A stretch of DNA of 51,136 bases from Dictyobacter arantiisoli (GCF_008326305.1 NZ_BIXY01000010.1:1-51136); one strand, 5' to 3'. Counted from the stretch's first letter, positions 1 through 8,246 are shown. Notes: a model not told the origin generated them from the letters alone. A program made the numbers and translations.

Positions 1-38
1 AATTGGTCACTGACTTCCCACGGTTTGGTTCGGGCCAT
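1..38 (-). CDS. Transposase, N-terminal 12 codons only (runs off the window)
   Basis: On the minus strand an ATG at 36-38 opens a frame reading MARTKPWEVSDQ before the window ends. A good ribosome-binding site, AAAGGAG, lies 8 bases upstream. A short basic start followed by KPWEVSD is the usual beginning of IS5-type DDE transposases, which continue with a Trp and Pro-rich stretch. The catalytic domain is outside the window, so the family call rests on 12 residues. The element's end would lie somewhere in 39-282, but no terminal inverted repeat can be identified with only one end visible. Confidence 0.55.
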   Translation of the reverse strand, partial: MARTKPWEVSDQ

Positions 39-285
39 CTTGGTTTCTCCTTTGCTTGGGGGATTCGTGTTCCTTTCCTTGTTCTTGATTCTATCATCTC
101 CTTCCACGTTTTCGGATAAGTTCTAAAGGGTGGCTCCTACTAAAAGTCCGAGAGTTCTATCCTCGGCCCATACTCAAGCGTATGAATTAAGAGAACAATA
201 AAAATAATAGCAGTGTCATGTTTTTATAACATGCTTTCTATCAGGCCTGTTATAGTACAAAAAAAAGGGCGAAAGAGGCTCATTG
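39..285. other. Intergenic region between divergent transposase start and ubiB-like gene
   Basis: The region is non-coding. The left part, to about 150, probably belongs to the insertion sequence. The right part (roughly 190-260) is AT-rich, as expected for a promoter, but no clear -35/-10 pair was found. A purine-rich GAAAGAGG at 271-278 is the ribosome-binding site of the next gene. Confidence 0.4.
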
Positions 286-1983
286 ATGCATACCAAAAGA
301 ACCCGAATCAATAGATTTTCGCAATTCATGCGCTCATTCCGAGTGATCCGGCTGCTCCTATGGACGCTCTGGGTAATTTATCGCGAGCGACGTCGAGTTG
401 TCCGAGCCCGCGAACAAGGTAATTACGAGGTTCAACCAAATGTTGATGTATTGATTGAAGTATTAGTAGCATTCCGTCAGACAGCAATCAAGCTGGGCGT
501 ATTGATGATCAAACTCGGTCAATTCCTCAGTACGCGTGCCGATCTGCTGCCTGAACGTGCCCTGGCAGTGTTGACCTCCTTGCAAGATGAGGTGCCAGCA
601 GAGCCTTTTGAGCACGTGGTGAGCGTGCTTGAACAAGAATATAAAAAGCCCATTATGGAGCTTTTTACGAGCATTGAGACTGACTGCACGGCGGCAGCTT
701 CACTGGGACAGGTGCATAAAGCAGTGCTGGCTACCACCGGAGATACCGTCGCGGTCAAAGTTCAGCGACCAAATATTGATCAGCTTGTGCGAATGGACTT
801 AAATAGTTTGAGATTTGTCATCTGGGTTATTACGAAATTTTTTCACTCCGATTTCATCGATATGTGGGGATTCTATCGCGAATTCCGCCGTACGGTAATC
901 GAAGAGACGGATTTTGTTACCGAGGCAACCAACGCAAAACGCTTTCAGGAGATGTTTAAAGATAACCATGCTGTCTATATCCCCAAAGTCTATGAGGATT
1001 ATATTACCCGCCGTGTACTGATTCTGGAGTGGATTGATGGTATCAAATTAAATGATTACGCGGCGCTTGATGCCGCCCATATGAACCGTTTAGAGATTGC
1101 CAATCGCACTGTCAGTGCCTATTTTTATCAATTCTTTGAAGCTGGCTTTTTCCATGCAGACCCTCATCCAGGGAACATCTTCGTGAAAAAAGATTCAAGC
1201 CCTGATAATCCTATTGTGACCTTTCTGGACTTTGGTATGGTTGGCTCAATCACCAGGGGCATGAAACGTTCCATGCGCGATATCTTCCTGGGCTTTATCA
1301 CACGCGACGCTCATGCGATTGTTGTTGCGCTCACGCAATTAGGCTTTATTGGTGCGGGGGCCAATGCTGTCTCAATTGAGAAGGCAATTGTGCTGATTCT
1401 GGAACAATATCATGGGGTAACGCTGGGACAAATGCGCAATCTTGAGATGGGTGAGGTGACGCGAGATATTGTGAATCTGCTCTATGGACAACCCTTCCAG
1501 ATTCCAGCCCAATTTGCCTTTACTGGCCGCGCGATTGGCACCCTGGTTGGCGTCGCGACCGGGCTGGCCCCTGATTTCAATTTCATTGAGGTTGCGATTC
1601 CTTATGCCCGTAACTTCCTGGGCATGGATACCAATTCAACCCGCGAAACAATCCAGGAGTTAACTACGAAATTACTTGAGAATGGGAAAGTTCTTTTGAG
1701 CTTACCACGCTCAGTAGAAAGTCTGATCACACGTATCGATGCGGGACAAATGGAAGTCAAACTTGCAAACCTTCCACAAATGAGAGGTCGCCGTGGGCGA
1801 AATGGTGGCAGTGGAGGAGTGCCAATTACGATTGGTGGTAATGGCCGTACCTCGCTGGTCTTGATGTTCCTGGCCTCAATGGGAGGGGGTATCTATCTTT
1901 CCAATATCCATCTCGCCGGTCCTGGCTGGTTCTGCCTGGGATTGGCTGGTATAACCGCCCTCGGAGCGCTTCTCAGACGCTAA
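286..1983 (+). CDS. ABC1/UbiB (AarF) family atypical kinase, membrane-anchored
   Basis: This 565-residue protein carries the hallmarks of the UbiB/ADCK atypical kinase family. It has the KxGQ motif (IKLGQFLSTRADLLPE), the Ala-rich loop that replaces the Gly-rich loop (CTAAASLGQVHKA), the invariant lysine in VAVKVQRP, the catalytic stretch HADPHPGNI, and the metal-binding DFG. The C-terminus ends in two hydrophobic segments separated by a short loop, typical of the membrane anchor. Family members support isoprenoid quinone biosynthesis or lipid homeostasis, and the exact substrate cannot be told. The ATG at 286 was preferred to the TTG at 283 because GAAAGAGG lies 7 bases before it. The gene stands alone between an insertion-sequence start and a convergent hydrolase gene. 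Confidence 0.9.
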   Translation: MHTKRTRINRFSQFMRSFRVIRLLLWTLWVIYRERRRVVRAREQGNYEVQPNVDVLIEVLVAFRQTAIKLGVLMIKLGQFLSTRADLLPERALAVLTSLQDEVPAEPFEHVVSVLEQEYKKPIMELFTSIETDCTAAASLGQVHKAVLATTGDTVAVKVQRPNIDQLVRMDLNSLRFVIWVITKFFHSDFIDMWGFYREFRRTVIEETDFVTEATNAKRFQEMFKDNHAVYIPKVYEDYITRRVLILEWIDGIKLNDYAALDAAHMNRLEIANRTVSAYFYQFFEAGFFHADPHPGNIFVKKDSSPDNPIVTFLDFGMVGSITRGMKRSMRDIFLGFITRDAHAIVVALTQLGFIGAGANAVSIEKAIVLILEQYHGVTLGQMRNLEMGEVTRDIVNLLYGQPFQIPAQFAFTGRAIGTLVGVATGLAPDFNFIEVAIPYARNFLGMDTNSTRETIQELTTKLLENGKVLLSLPRSVESLITRIDAGQMEVKLANLPQMRGRRGRNGGSGGVPITIGGNGRTSLVLMFLASMGGGIYLSNIHLAGPGWFCLGLAGITALGALLRR

Positions 1984-2017
1984 AAGACACGTCTCCCCAT
2001 AACATCTGGAAACTGGG

Positions 2018-2147
2018 GCTCGCTTGTAAGCTGACGCACACGAGCCTGCAACCGTTTTTAGTATGTCTTGCAGAAAAAAGTTCTGTGGAATTTTTTCTGC
2101 AAGACATACTAAAAACATTTTTAAGCACCTCAGGTGCAAAAACTCAT
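2018..2147 (-). repeat. Dispersed palindromic element, copy 1
   Basis: Read on the minus strand, the element has three parts. The head (2147-2116) begins ATGAGTTTTTGCACCTGAGG. The central palindrome has 25-bp arms at 2055-2079 and 2091-2115, perfectly complementary, with an 11-base loop. The GC-rich tail (2054-2018) contains CAGGCTCGTGTGCGTCAGC and AGCGAGC. The same head-palindrome-tail order occurs at 5092-5219 and 38679-38890. The first bases of the head (aTGAG) supply the stop codon of the hydrolase gene. The hairpin could also terminate transcription from both sides, since it is flanked by A and T runs. Confidence 0.8.
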
Positions 2148-2983
2148 ACGCGAAGATCACGAAGGCCATGGGGATCTGGCACAATTGTCCAATGTTCATC
2201 ATCTGGACTATGAGCTTTGCCTTCGCGTGCTAGTTTGAGGAGATGGGCTTTGACAGATTGTGCAGCCATAACATGCAAGCGAGGATCGATATCGGTGTAG
2301 ATTTGCTGCACAATTGAGGAAAGATCATCTCCCTGGGGATGTGCCTGTAGGACGGCGATGATTTGTTGCTCACGTTGCTGACGGTGTTCGATATAGGTCC
2401 GCAGGCGCTGCTGAGGATCAGTGATGATGGGGCCGTGCGCGGGGACGATTTCTTTGATGGGTAATTGCTGGAAGCGCCGCAGCGAGTCAAGATAGTCCAG
2501 CATGTCTCCTTCGGGCGGTATGATGACGACAGTGCCACTGCCAGCAAGCAGGTCACCAGCAAAGAGGATGTGGCGTTGCTCAAGCCAGAAGCTGAGATGA
2601 TCAAAACGATGGCCGGGCGTATGGATGGCGCGTAATTGGTCATTTCCGGCTGGAAAGATCGTGCCATCAGCGATCTCTCTGTCAGCGCAAGGGACTCCCT
2701 GTCGGCTAAAGGCAGAGATAGGCACAGCTAGCCTTTGTCGTAACTCCTCGGCACCGCCCAGATGATCAGGATGTCCATGCGTGATGAGGATATGCCGGAT
2801 ACCCCCACGTTGCTCGCCGGCGCGTATAATCGCAGCCAGATGCTCCTCTTGCTCATCCCCTGGATCAATTACTAGTGCCCCCGCTTCACCACCTCCCAGG
2901 ACGATCGTGTTGGTGCCTGCGCCAGTCATTATCGAGGCATTGGGTGCCAGAATGAATGTATAAGCTGTTCCATTTTCAGACAT
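2144..2983 (-). CDS. Metallo-beta-lactamase-fold hydrolase (LACTB2/glyoxalase II-like)
   Basis: This 279-residue protein has the complete metal site of the MBL fold. HGHPDH sits at residues 69-74 (H69, H71, D73, H74), then H125 in HTPGH, D144 in FAGDLL and H183 in PAHGP. Residues after about 215 look like a small winged-helix tail, the arrangement seen in LACTB2-type hydrolases and endoribonucleases. The start at 2983 (MSENGTAYTF) was chosen because AGAAGGAG lies 7 bases upstream. An upstream in-frame ATG at 3025 has no such site. The stop codon lies inside the head of the palindromic repeat, so the last residues (about RDLRV) may have been altered by the insertion. The substrate is unknown, with thioesters, nucleic acid and small esters all possible. 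Confidence 0.85.
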   Translation of the reverse strand: MSENGTAYTFILAPNASIMTGAGTNTIVLGGGEAGALVIDPGDEQEEHLAAIIRAGEQRGGIRHILITHGHPDHLGGAEELRQRLAVPISAFSRQGVPCADREIADGTIFPAGNDQLRAIHTPGHRFDHLSFWLEQRHILFAGDLLAGSGTVVIIPPEGDMLDYLDSLRRFQQLPIKEIVPAHGPIITDPQQRLRTYIEHRQQREQQIIAVLQAHPQGDDLSSIVQQIYTDIDPRLHVMAAQSVKAHLLKLAREGKAHSPDDEHWTIVPDPHGLRDLRV

Positions 2984-3439
2984 ATCTTTACTCCTTCTGA
3001 ATGAGCAATCGAGTTCTTGCATCAAATCTCATACGACTTATGCCGATTCTTCTGGCAAGACAAAATTGGATCGTCTGACCATAAAAATCTCAAATCCAGC
3101 GGCGCTATCCCATAACAACATCACCGCCGCCGAGGGCCGGGGCTGCACCAACATCCTTAAACCTTCTGCCTATCCCTCTCTGCTTTACGGCAGAGAGATA
3201 TCCACAAAAACGCTTCACACACCTGTATATTACAATAGCTAACAATTTACAGGAGTGCCAGGAAATACCAATCCCTCTTCTCTCTCCCCTGCCACAGGCG
3301 GTATAAAAAAGATATGGAAAGCTCTGAAGCTACCACCGTTTCTGTGTTACAAAGAAATGTTTTCTGTTATAATTTGGAAGAAATATTAGTCGGGCGAATA
3401 CAAGATCGCCTTCAACATACGATAGAAATTGGTGTATTA
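2984..3439. other. Divergent intergenic region, MBL hydrolase / aroE
   Basis: About 450 bases without a supported gene. It holds a small perfect hairpin (arms CTCTCTGC at 3176-3183 and GCAGAGAG at 3190-3197, no T run) and the aroE promoter listed separately. A GC-rich stretch at 3121-3150 shows no coding features. Confidence 0.4.
3346..3373 (+). promoter_or_regulatory. Predicted sigma-A promoter of aroE
   Basis: GTTACA at 3346-3351 and TATAAT at 3368-3373 are separated by 16 bases. The -10 box is a perfect match. It lies inside the longer open frame that could begin at 3314, which argues that translation starts downstream at 3440. Confidence 0.55.
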
Positions 3440-4321
3440 ATGTCTATTGAGATACAGACAGGAAGGCAACCCTCACCGCAATTGCGTGTCGGACTGATCG
3501 GCGATCCGGTAGGGCATTCCTTTTCACCACGTTTTCAACAGCCAGCCTTTGATGCATTAGGAATTCCGGCTCGCTACGAACTCTGGCACACACCGGCGAA
3601 ACAACTCATTGAACGTATTCGCTCGCTCTGTGAGCCAGATTGCCTTGGCGCAAATGTGACAATTCCGCATAAAGAGGCTGTGTTACCATTGCTCGATAAG
3701 ATTGATCCGCTGGCGACCCGTATCGGCGCGGTCAATACAATTGTCCATCACGATGATTATTTGTACGGATATAATACTGATGCCATGGGACTCCTGCACG
3801 CGTTACATGAGCAGGGATTGGGCACAAAAGAGCAGAACAAGATCTCACTGCGAGGCTATAATGCTCTTTTATTAGGCGCTGGTGGCGCGGCCCGCGCTGC
3901 CGCATTCGCACTGGTGGACGCCGGCGTTGAGCAACTTATCATCCTCAATCGCCATCTAGAACGTGCTCAACACCTTGCAACAGATATTCAACAACATTAT
4001 GATCGCCCCGTCTTTAGCTTAAATGATCCCTCGTTCTTAATCCCACGCGCCTCATCACTCATTATCAATGCCACATCGGTGGGTCTGCACGAGGATATCA
4101 GCCCGTTGCCAGCCAAAATATTAGCCCATTATGATCCTGATACCTTTGTATATGATATGATTTATAATCCGACACAGACCTATCTTCTGTGTCAGGCACG
4201 CCTGATGAACTTCCGGACAGCTAACGGCCTTTCAATGCTGCTCCATCAGGGCGCGCAATCCTTTAGTCTGTGGACGAACCAACCCGCTCCAATCGAGATT
4301 ATGCGTAGATCATTAATGTAG
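3440..4321 (+). CDS. aroE: Shikimate dehydrogenase
   Basis: This 293-residue enzyme reduces 3-dehydroshikimate to shikimate with NADPH in the aromatic amino acid pathway. The substrate-binding motif GDPVGHSFSP is at 21-30. The catalytic lysine is K78 in NVTIPHKE and the paired aspartate D114 in YNTDAMG. The Rossmann nucleotide loop GAGGAARAA is at about 147-155. The C-terminal NGLSMLLHQGAQSF matches the family's closing helix. An open frame extends upstream to 3314, but that extension contains a predicted promoter and lies before the conserved domain, so the ATG at 3440 is preferred. Its ribosome-binding site is weak. The ACT-domain gene follows after 226 bases. Confidence 0.92.
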   Translation: MSIEIQTGRQPSPQLRVGLIGDPVGHSFSPRFQQPAFDALGIPARYELWHTPAKQLIERIRSLCEPDCLGANVTIPHKEAVLPLLDKIDPLATRIGAVNTIVHHDDYLYGYNTDAMGLLHALHEQGLGTKEQNKISLRGYNALLLGAGGAARAAAFALVDAGVEQLIILNRHLERAQHLATDIQQHYDRPVFSLNDPSFLIPRASSLIINATSVGLHEDISPLPAKILAHYDPDTFVYDMIYNPTQTYLLCQARLMNFRTANGLSMLLHQGAQSFSLWTNQPAPIEIMRRSLM

Positions 4322-4547
4322 TTTGATCAAACAAGATTTCGGCATTTCTCCATACAGATGTGATAAAATGGGTACGCAAGAAGTATCCCCGCTATCTTTT
4401 GTGCTCACTATTTTTTAATGCCGTGTTGAATTTCATCGCTGCACCGGGAGTGTTGCATACAGAGTTGTTCGCAACCGTTCTACACGCAATGTACTTCTTG
4501 TTCATCCAATAGCTTGTATACGAGCACTATAGGAGAAAGGAAGAATC

Positions 4548-4937
4548 GTGCGTCTATTGACACTGTTCGTGCTGCCAAGCAGTTATGCTTTCTGCCGTCT
4601 CCATCCCGACGGACACATTCCACACTGGGCTTTGTTAGGCAATGAGTTTATCTCTTTAACACGTACCGATGAAGAACTTTCCGTTGTTTGTTTAGAAGAA
4701 AATGTACCGGAAGACGCACAAGCGGAACGTGGTTGGCGCTGCATTAAAGTCGAGGGACCATTTGATTTTTCTGTTTCAGGGGTACATGCCTCGCTGGCAC
4801 TTCCATTAGCTGAAGCCAATATTAGCGTGATGGGCATCGCTACCTATCAGACCGACTATTTATTGATGAAAGAACAAGATCTCGAGCCAGCTATTGCAGT
4901 CCTGAGCAAGGCAGGTCATACGATACGCCGTAGCTAA
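4548..4937 (+). CDS. ACT-domain protein (CASTOR/ACT-like)
   Basis: This 129-residue protein begins at a GTG with an AGGAGAAAGGAAG site just upstream. Its second half (about 65-125) has the pattern of the ACT-like domain of small amino-acid-sensing proteins: VEGPFDFSVSGVHASLALPLAEANISV, shown here as the two pieces VEGPFDFSVSGVHASL and ALPLAEANISV. This is followed by ISVMGIATYQTDYLLMKE and a final helix. Proteins of this type bind amino acids and act as sensors. Lying downstream of aroE, it could relate to aromatic amino acids, but that is guesswork. No catalytic motif is present. Confidence 0.75.
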   Translation: MRLLTLFVLPSSYAFCRLHPDGHIPHWALLGNEFISLTRTDEELSVVCLEENVPEDAQAERGWRCIKVEGPFDFSVSGVHASLALPLAEANISVMGIATYQTDYLLMKEQDLEPAIAVLSKAGHTIRRS

Positions 4938-4991
4938 CCAGACTTCCCTGAACGCATTCAATTGCAAACATTTCCATACAAGGCAGATTTT

Positions 4992-5040
4992 GTAAGTTGA
5001 GGGTAGAGGCACACTATGTATGCCTCTACCCTCAACTTAC
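4992..5040. terminator. Perfect 20-bp hairpin after the ACT gene
   Basis: The arms GTAAGTTGAGGGTAGAGGCA (4992-5011) and its exact complement (5021-5040) enclose a 9-base loop. It lies 55 bases after the ACT-domain stop codon. There is no T run on the plus strand, so a terminator role is plausible but not proven. It precedes palindromic element copy 2 by about 50 bases. A comparable hairpin precedes copy 3 at 38610-38669. Confidence 0.5.
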
Positions 5041-5091
5041 CTCTGTCCCTAACAAAGCGTTTGTTTCCCATGCTCTCGACGGTCTCTGTGC

Positions 5092-5219
5092 ATGAGTTTT
5101 CGCACCTGCGGTGCTCAAACATCTTTTTAGTGTGTGGTGCAGGAAAGGTGCACAGCACCTTTCCTGCACCACACACTAAAAAGGGCGCAGGCGCGCACGC
5201 GCCTGTCAGCAGGTGAGCA
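5092..5219 (+). repeat. Dispersed palindromic element, copy 2
   Basis: The head (5092-5122) begins ATGAGTTTTCGCACCTGCGG. The central palindrome has arms at 5123-5151 and 5155-5183, a perfect 29-bp stem around a 3-base loop. The tail (5184-5219) contains GGCGCAGGCGCG and GCGCCTGTCAGCAGGTGAGC, which can form a second small hairpin. It shares head and tail with copies 1 and 3. The palindrome differs from theirs in sequence but is equally perfect. Confidence 0.85.
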
Positions 5220-5319
5220 GCAAGATCCCGCTGGTGATGGGAATCAAACACTTTGTAAAAAGACCGAGCCGGAATATTGTAAGATAGATGTATCGCTTTC
5301 ACAAAGGAGAGATATTCAC

Positions 5320-6234
5320 GTGAAACTCGTTAGTTTTTTCAATCAAGCCGATACAAATATCCGACCCGGACTCGTACAACACGATACAGTTATTGACATT
5401 GGCCAGGCTGGCGCACTGCTATCACTTGCCATGCCAACTTCAATCCAGCAGATCATCGAAAACTATGCAACCATCAAGCTCCCCCTGCAAGACATTGCGA
5501 CAGCCAGTGAACAGGGCAAGCTCGCCGCAGCCAGCTATCCTCTCAAGCAGGTTACTCTGGTTGCTCCTATCCCCCAACCTCGCAAAAACATTATGTGCCT
5601 GGCCGTCAACTATAGCGAACATGCACAAGAGACTGCAGCCCATCGCGAACATGGTGGAAAGCCACCCACACAGCCCATTATATTCACCAAAGCTCCTACC
5701 ACGGTTAATGCACCCAATGGAAAAATTGTGATTGATCCCGCTGTGTCGAGCGAGATGGATTGGGAAGTGGAACTGGGTGTTATCATCGGCACGGCCGGGA
5801 AAAATATTCATGAGACTGACGCCATGCAACATGTCTTCGGCTATACCATCCTCAACGATGTCACGGCACGTGATCTACAATCTCGTCATAAACAGTTCTT
5901 CAAGGGAAAAAGTCTGGATGGTTCCTGTCCAATTGGACCCTGGATTGTGACTGCCGATGAGATCAGCGATCCACATCATTTATCACTGCAATTGCGCGTC
6001 AATGGGACAATCAAGCAGTCAGGGAACACCCGACAGATGATTTTCTCGATTCCCGATATGATCGCAGTTCTTTCACAGGGCATGACCCTGGAGGCTGGTG
6101 ATATCATCGCAACTGGCACTCCAAGTGGGGTCGGTTTCACCCGTCAACCACCTGAGTTCCTCAAACCGGGCGATATCATGGAATCTGAGATCGAGCAGAT
6201 TGGCACCTTGCGTAATCCTATTGTCGGTGTCTAA
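5320..6234 (+). CDS. Fumarylacetoacetate hydrolase (FAH) family protein
   Basis: This 304-residue protein has the FAH fold used by fumarylpyruvate and 2-hydroxymuconate-type hydrolases, isomerases and decarboxylases. The metal ligands are E149 and E151 in DWEVELGVIIG and D180 in NDVTARDLQ. The flanking GKSLDGSCPIGPWIV, ATGTPSGVG and closing GDIMESEIEQIGTLRNP are standard for the family. The GTG start at 5320 has AAAGGAGAGA upstream. A longer frame from 5134 reads through the palindromic repeat and is not believed. It faces an extradiol dioxygenase gene, suggesting catabolism of an aromatic ring by meta cleavage. The exact substrate is not determined. Confidence 0.88.
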   Translation: MKLVSFFNQADTNIRPGLVQHDTVIDIGQAGALLSLAMPTSIQQIIENYATIKLPLQDIATASEQGKLAAASYPLKQVTLVAPIPQPRKNIMCLAVNYSEHAQETAAHREHGGKPPTQPIIFTKAPTTVNAPNGKIVIDPAVSSEMDWEVELGVIIGTAGKNIHETDAMQHVFGYTILNDVTARDLQSRHKQFFKGKSLDGSCPIGPWIVTADEISDPHHLSLQLRVNGTIKQSGNTRQMIFSIPDMIAVLSQGMTLEAGDIIATGTPSGVGFTRQPPEFLKPGDIMESEIEQIGTLRNPIVGV

Positions 6235-6249
6235 GACGAAATCACCGCA

Positions 6250-6300
6250 CGAAAACGGGCCCGTGTATGCTTTGCAATTCATACATGGTGCCCGCTTTCG
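6250..6300. terminator. Bidirectional terminator-like hairpin between convergent genes
   Basis: An imperfect stem of about 20 bp (6250-6269 with 6280-6300) lies between the FAH gene and the oppositely oriented dioxygenase gene. It carries an A run on the left arm side and a T run (CTTTCG) on the right. Confidence 0.5.
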
Positions 6301-6366
6301 GTTAGATACTTTGTCGTGTCTGTCTTTTCGTTATAAGCCACCGGGAGGAGAGAACGCGCTCTCTGG

Positions 6367-7308
6367 CTATACCTGCACGCCCTCGCGTATCCAGGCAGGC
6401 AAGGGACCCCAGAGGTTGAGCGCCGTCGCTCGCGTATGCCAGAGGCGAGGAGGAGCTGTCACATCATGATCATAATATTGTTGGATGCCCGCTGATAGCT
6501 CAACATGAATACCATCTGGATCAGCAAAGCGCAGGAAGAGATCGCCGCTTGCTCCGTGGCGACCCGGTCCCCATACTAATGGTACCTGATGCTGGCTTAA
6601 ATGGTCAGCCCAATGGAACAATTCAGGTCCATCGGCGATACCAAACCCGAGATGATCAATTCCGGCCTGACCTTGAATAAACATGATCGTATGATGATTC
6701 TGGTTGCAGCGCAGCCAGGCGCGCTCACGCAAAAGCCAATCAGAGATATCAAAGCCCAGGGCTTCAGTATAAAACTCGACCATAGCTTCCAGATGCGGCG
6801 TATACAGAGCAATATGTTGAAGTGTCTGAGGATGCCAGAGGGAGCGCCGTCCGCGCGGTGTTATCAGCAGATCATCAGCTCTGGCAGAAATCTCAATGCG
6901 ATTGCCATCTGGATCATTAAACCAGAGCGTATCCCCCATATCAGGATCGCCATCGCGTGCTTCAAGCATGAGATCAATGCCCGCCATTTTGAGGCGAGCC
7001 GCCAGAGCAGCTAGCTCGGCATCCGAATCAACCTCAAAAGACAAGTGGTGGAGAGGAGACCGCTGCACTGGACGTCGTCCATTGGTTGCCACCAGACGCG
7101 TATCCTCAAACAAGCCTACACTATGAGACACTTCATCCAGGGCCAGGAATATATTAGCCTCATCATCATCCACATTCCCAACTGCCGCGCGCGCATCTAA
7201 CCCAAGGACCTGATGGTAGAAATGTGCTTGCGCCGACACATCAGTCGTCCATAAACCAACATGTGCCAGGCGCTTAACCTTGACCTTCTGTATCTGCTGG
7301 TTGCTCAT
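6367..7308 (-). CDS. Two-domain extradiol (catechol 2,3-) dioxygenase, VOC superfamily
   Basis: This 313-residue protein contains two tandem glyoxalase/VOC modules (about 12-142 and 160-275), the architecture of type I extradiol dioxygenases. The iron ligands are expected in the second module and are present: H165 in LQHIALYTPH, H219 in IDHLGFGI and E270 in IHVELSAG. Such enzymes insert O2 next to the catechol hydroxyls, and FAH-family enzymes act later in the same pathways. The ATG start has GAGGAGG just upstream. The gene converges on the FAH gene with 132 bases between the stops. A ring-cleaving role is well supported by the residues; the natural catechol is unknown. Confidence 0.85.
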   Translation of the reverse strand: MSNQQIQKVKVKRLAHVGLWTTDVSAQAHFYHQVLGLDARAAVGNVDDDEANIFLALDEVSHSVGLFEDTRLVATNGRRPVQRSPLHHLSFEVDSDAELAALAARLKMAGIDLMLEARDGDPDMGDTLWFNDPDGNRIEISARADDLLITPRGRRSLWHPQTLQHIALYTPHLEAMVEFYTEALGFDISDWLLRERAWLRCNQNHHTIMFIQGQAGIDHLGFGIADGPELFHWADHLSQHQVPLVWGPGRHGASGDLFLRFADPDGIHVELSAGIQQYYDHDVTAPPRLWHTRATALNLWGPLPAWIREGVQV

Positions 7309-7421
7309 TGGAGCCTCCTCAATTACCTATCTGCTGCTATGTGCATGAAACCTGCCTGTTATCATACGTCTCTCGCACAATCAGGTCAACAAATCACCCG
7401 AAGGTCATAGAGCAGGTGCGC

Positions 7422-8195
7422 TTATTCAGGACGTATCATGTTTTGACGCCGCTCACGCTTTACAATATCCCTGCTAATCGTCAACGAAGCATGAGGTTTG
7501 GTATCCAAAAAATGCTTGATATTAGTAGATGACAAATCAATGGTTTCCAGGACACGTATTAAAGGTGTTGCGGGAACAGGCATCGGCGTTTCAGGAAAAG
7601 GAAATGTCGCCGGTATCTGCGTCTGTGGCACGAAAGATTGCTCTAACTCCTGCGTGGCGGACACCGCTCGAGTTGCGGTCTGAGATATATAGATGCTACG
7701 GGCGACCTGTCCCAGATGCGATACGGGAATACCGGCAAATGAGGTTGGCCCGGGCTGCAGGATATGCTGCCGCTCAACCTGCTCACGCTTACTATCAGAC
7801 CAGAGATGCCTGATGATCACTGCCATCAAAGCAGCCAGGATCACAAGAAGCAAGATCGTCAACCAGTGATGCAGCACTATTCCTCCATCATACAGGGTAG
7901 CCAGAACAAACGCAGTCCCGATGATTAACAGGGCGAAACTGACCTGTATTATGCGCTGCAAGGATAGATATCGCGCGAAAAGTTGCCGACTATAGAGACG
8001 CCACACACCCAGTGTTGCGATCCATCTGCAGCTTTTCATAATGAAAAGCCGCCGTTGCTGTGCCGCCAGATTGGTATGGACACAACAGCGCATGTCAGTC
8101 GGCCAGATGGCCTTACTCGCACCAGACAACACCTGTTTACGCAGGACCTGTTGCATGCGAAGCTGTTTAGGATTTTGAATATCCCTACTCACCAC
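7422..8195 (-). CDS. Unknown two-span membrane protein
   Basis: No family was recognised. From a GTG at 8195, preceded by GAGG at 6 bases, the frame gives 257 residues. An N-terminal stretch of about 75 residues, rich in Arg, Gln and Cys, comes first. It is followed by two adjacent hydrophobic segments, one around FALLIIGTAFVLATLY and the other around WLTILLLVILAALMAVII, then a charged linker and a Pro/Thr-rich region. The last 40 residues are predicted soluble. The frame can be extended upstream to a TTG at 8246, but without a usable ribosome-binding site. The protein would sit in the membrane with both tails on the same side. It could be a poorly conserved lineage-specific protein. Confidence 0.55.
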   Translation of the reverse strand: MVSRDIQNPKQLRMQQVLRKQVLSGASKAIWPTDMRCCVHTNLAAQQRRLFIMKSCRWIATLGVWRLYSRQLFARYLSLQRIIQVSFALLIIGTAFVLATLYDGGIVLHHWLTILLLVILAALMAVIIRHLWSDSKREQVERQHILQPGPTSFAGIPVSHLGQVARSIYISQTATRAVSATQELEQSFVPQTQIPATFPFPETPMPVPATPLIRVLETIDLSSTNIKHFLDTKPHASLTISRDIVKRERRQNMIRPE

Positions 8196-8246
8196 CGTAT
8201 ACCTCGATAAAAAATGACTGAAGCATAATACTGTTCTCCCCCACAA

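Noticed and set aside
5134-5319. N-terminal extension of the FAH gene
   Set aside because: It is translated palindromic repeat and tail sequence; the GTG at 5320 has a strong ribosome-binding site and begins the conserved domain.
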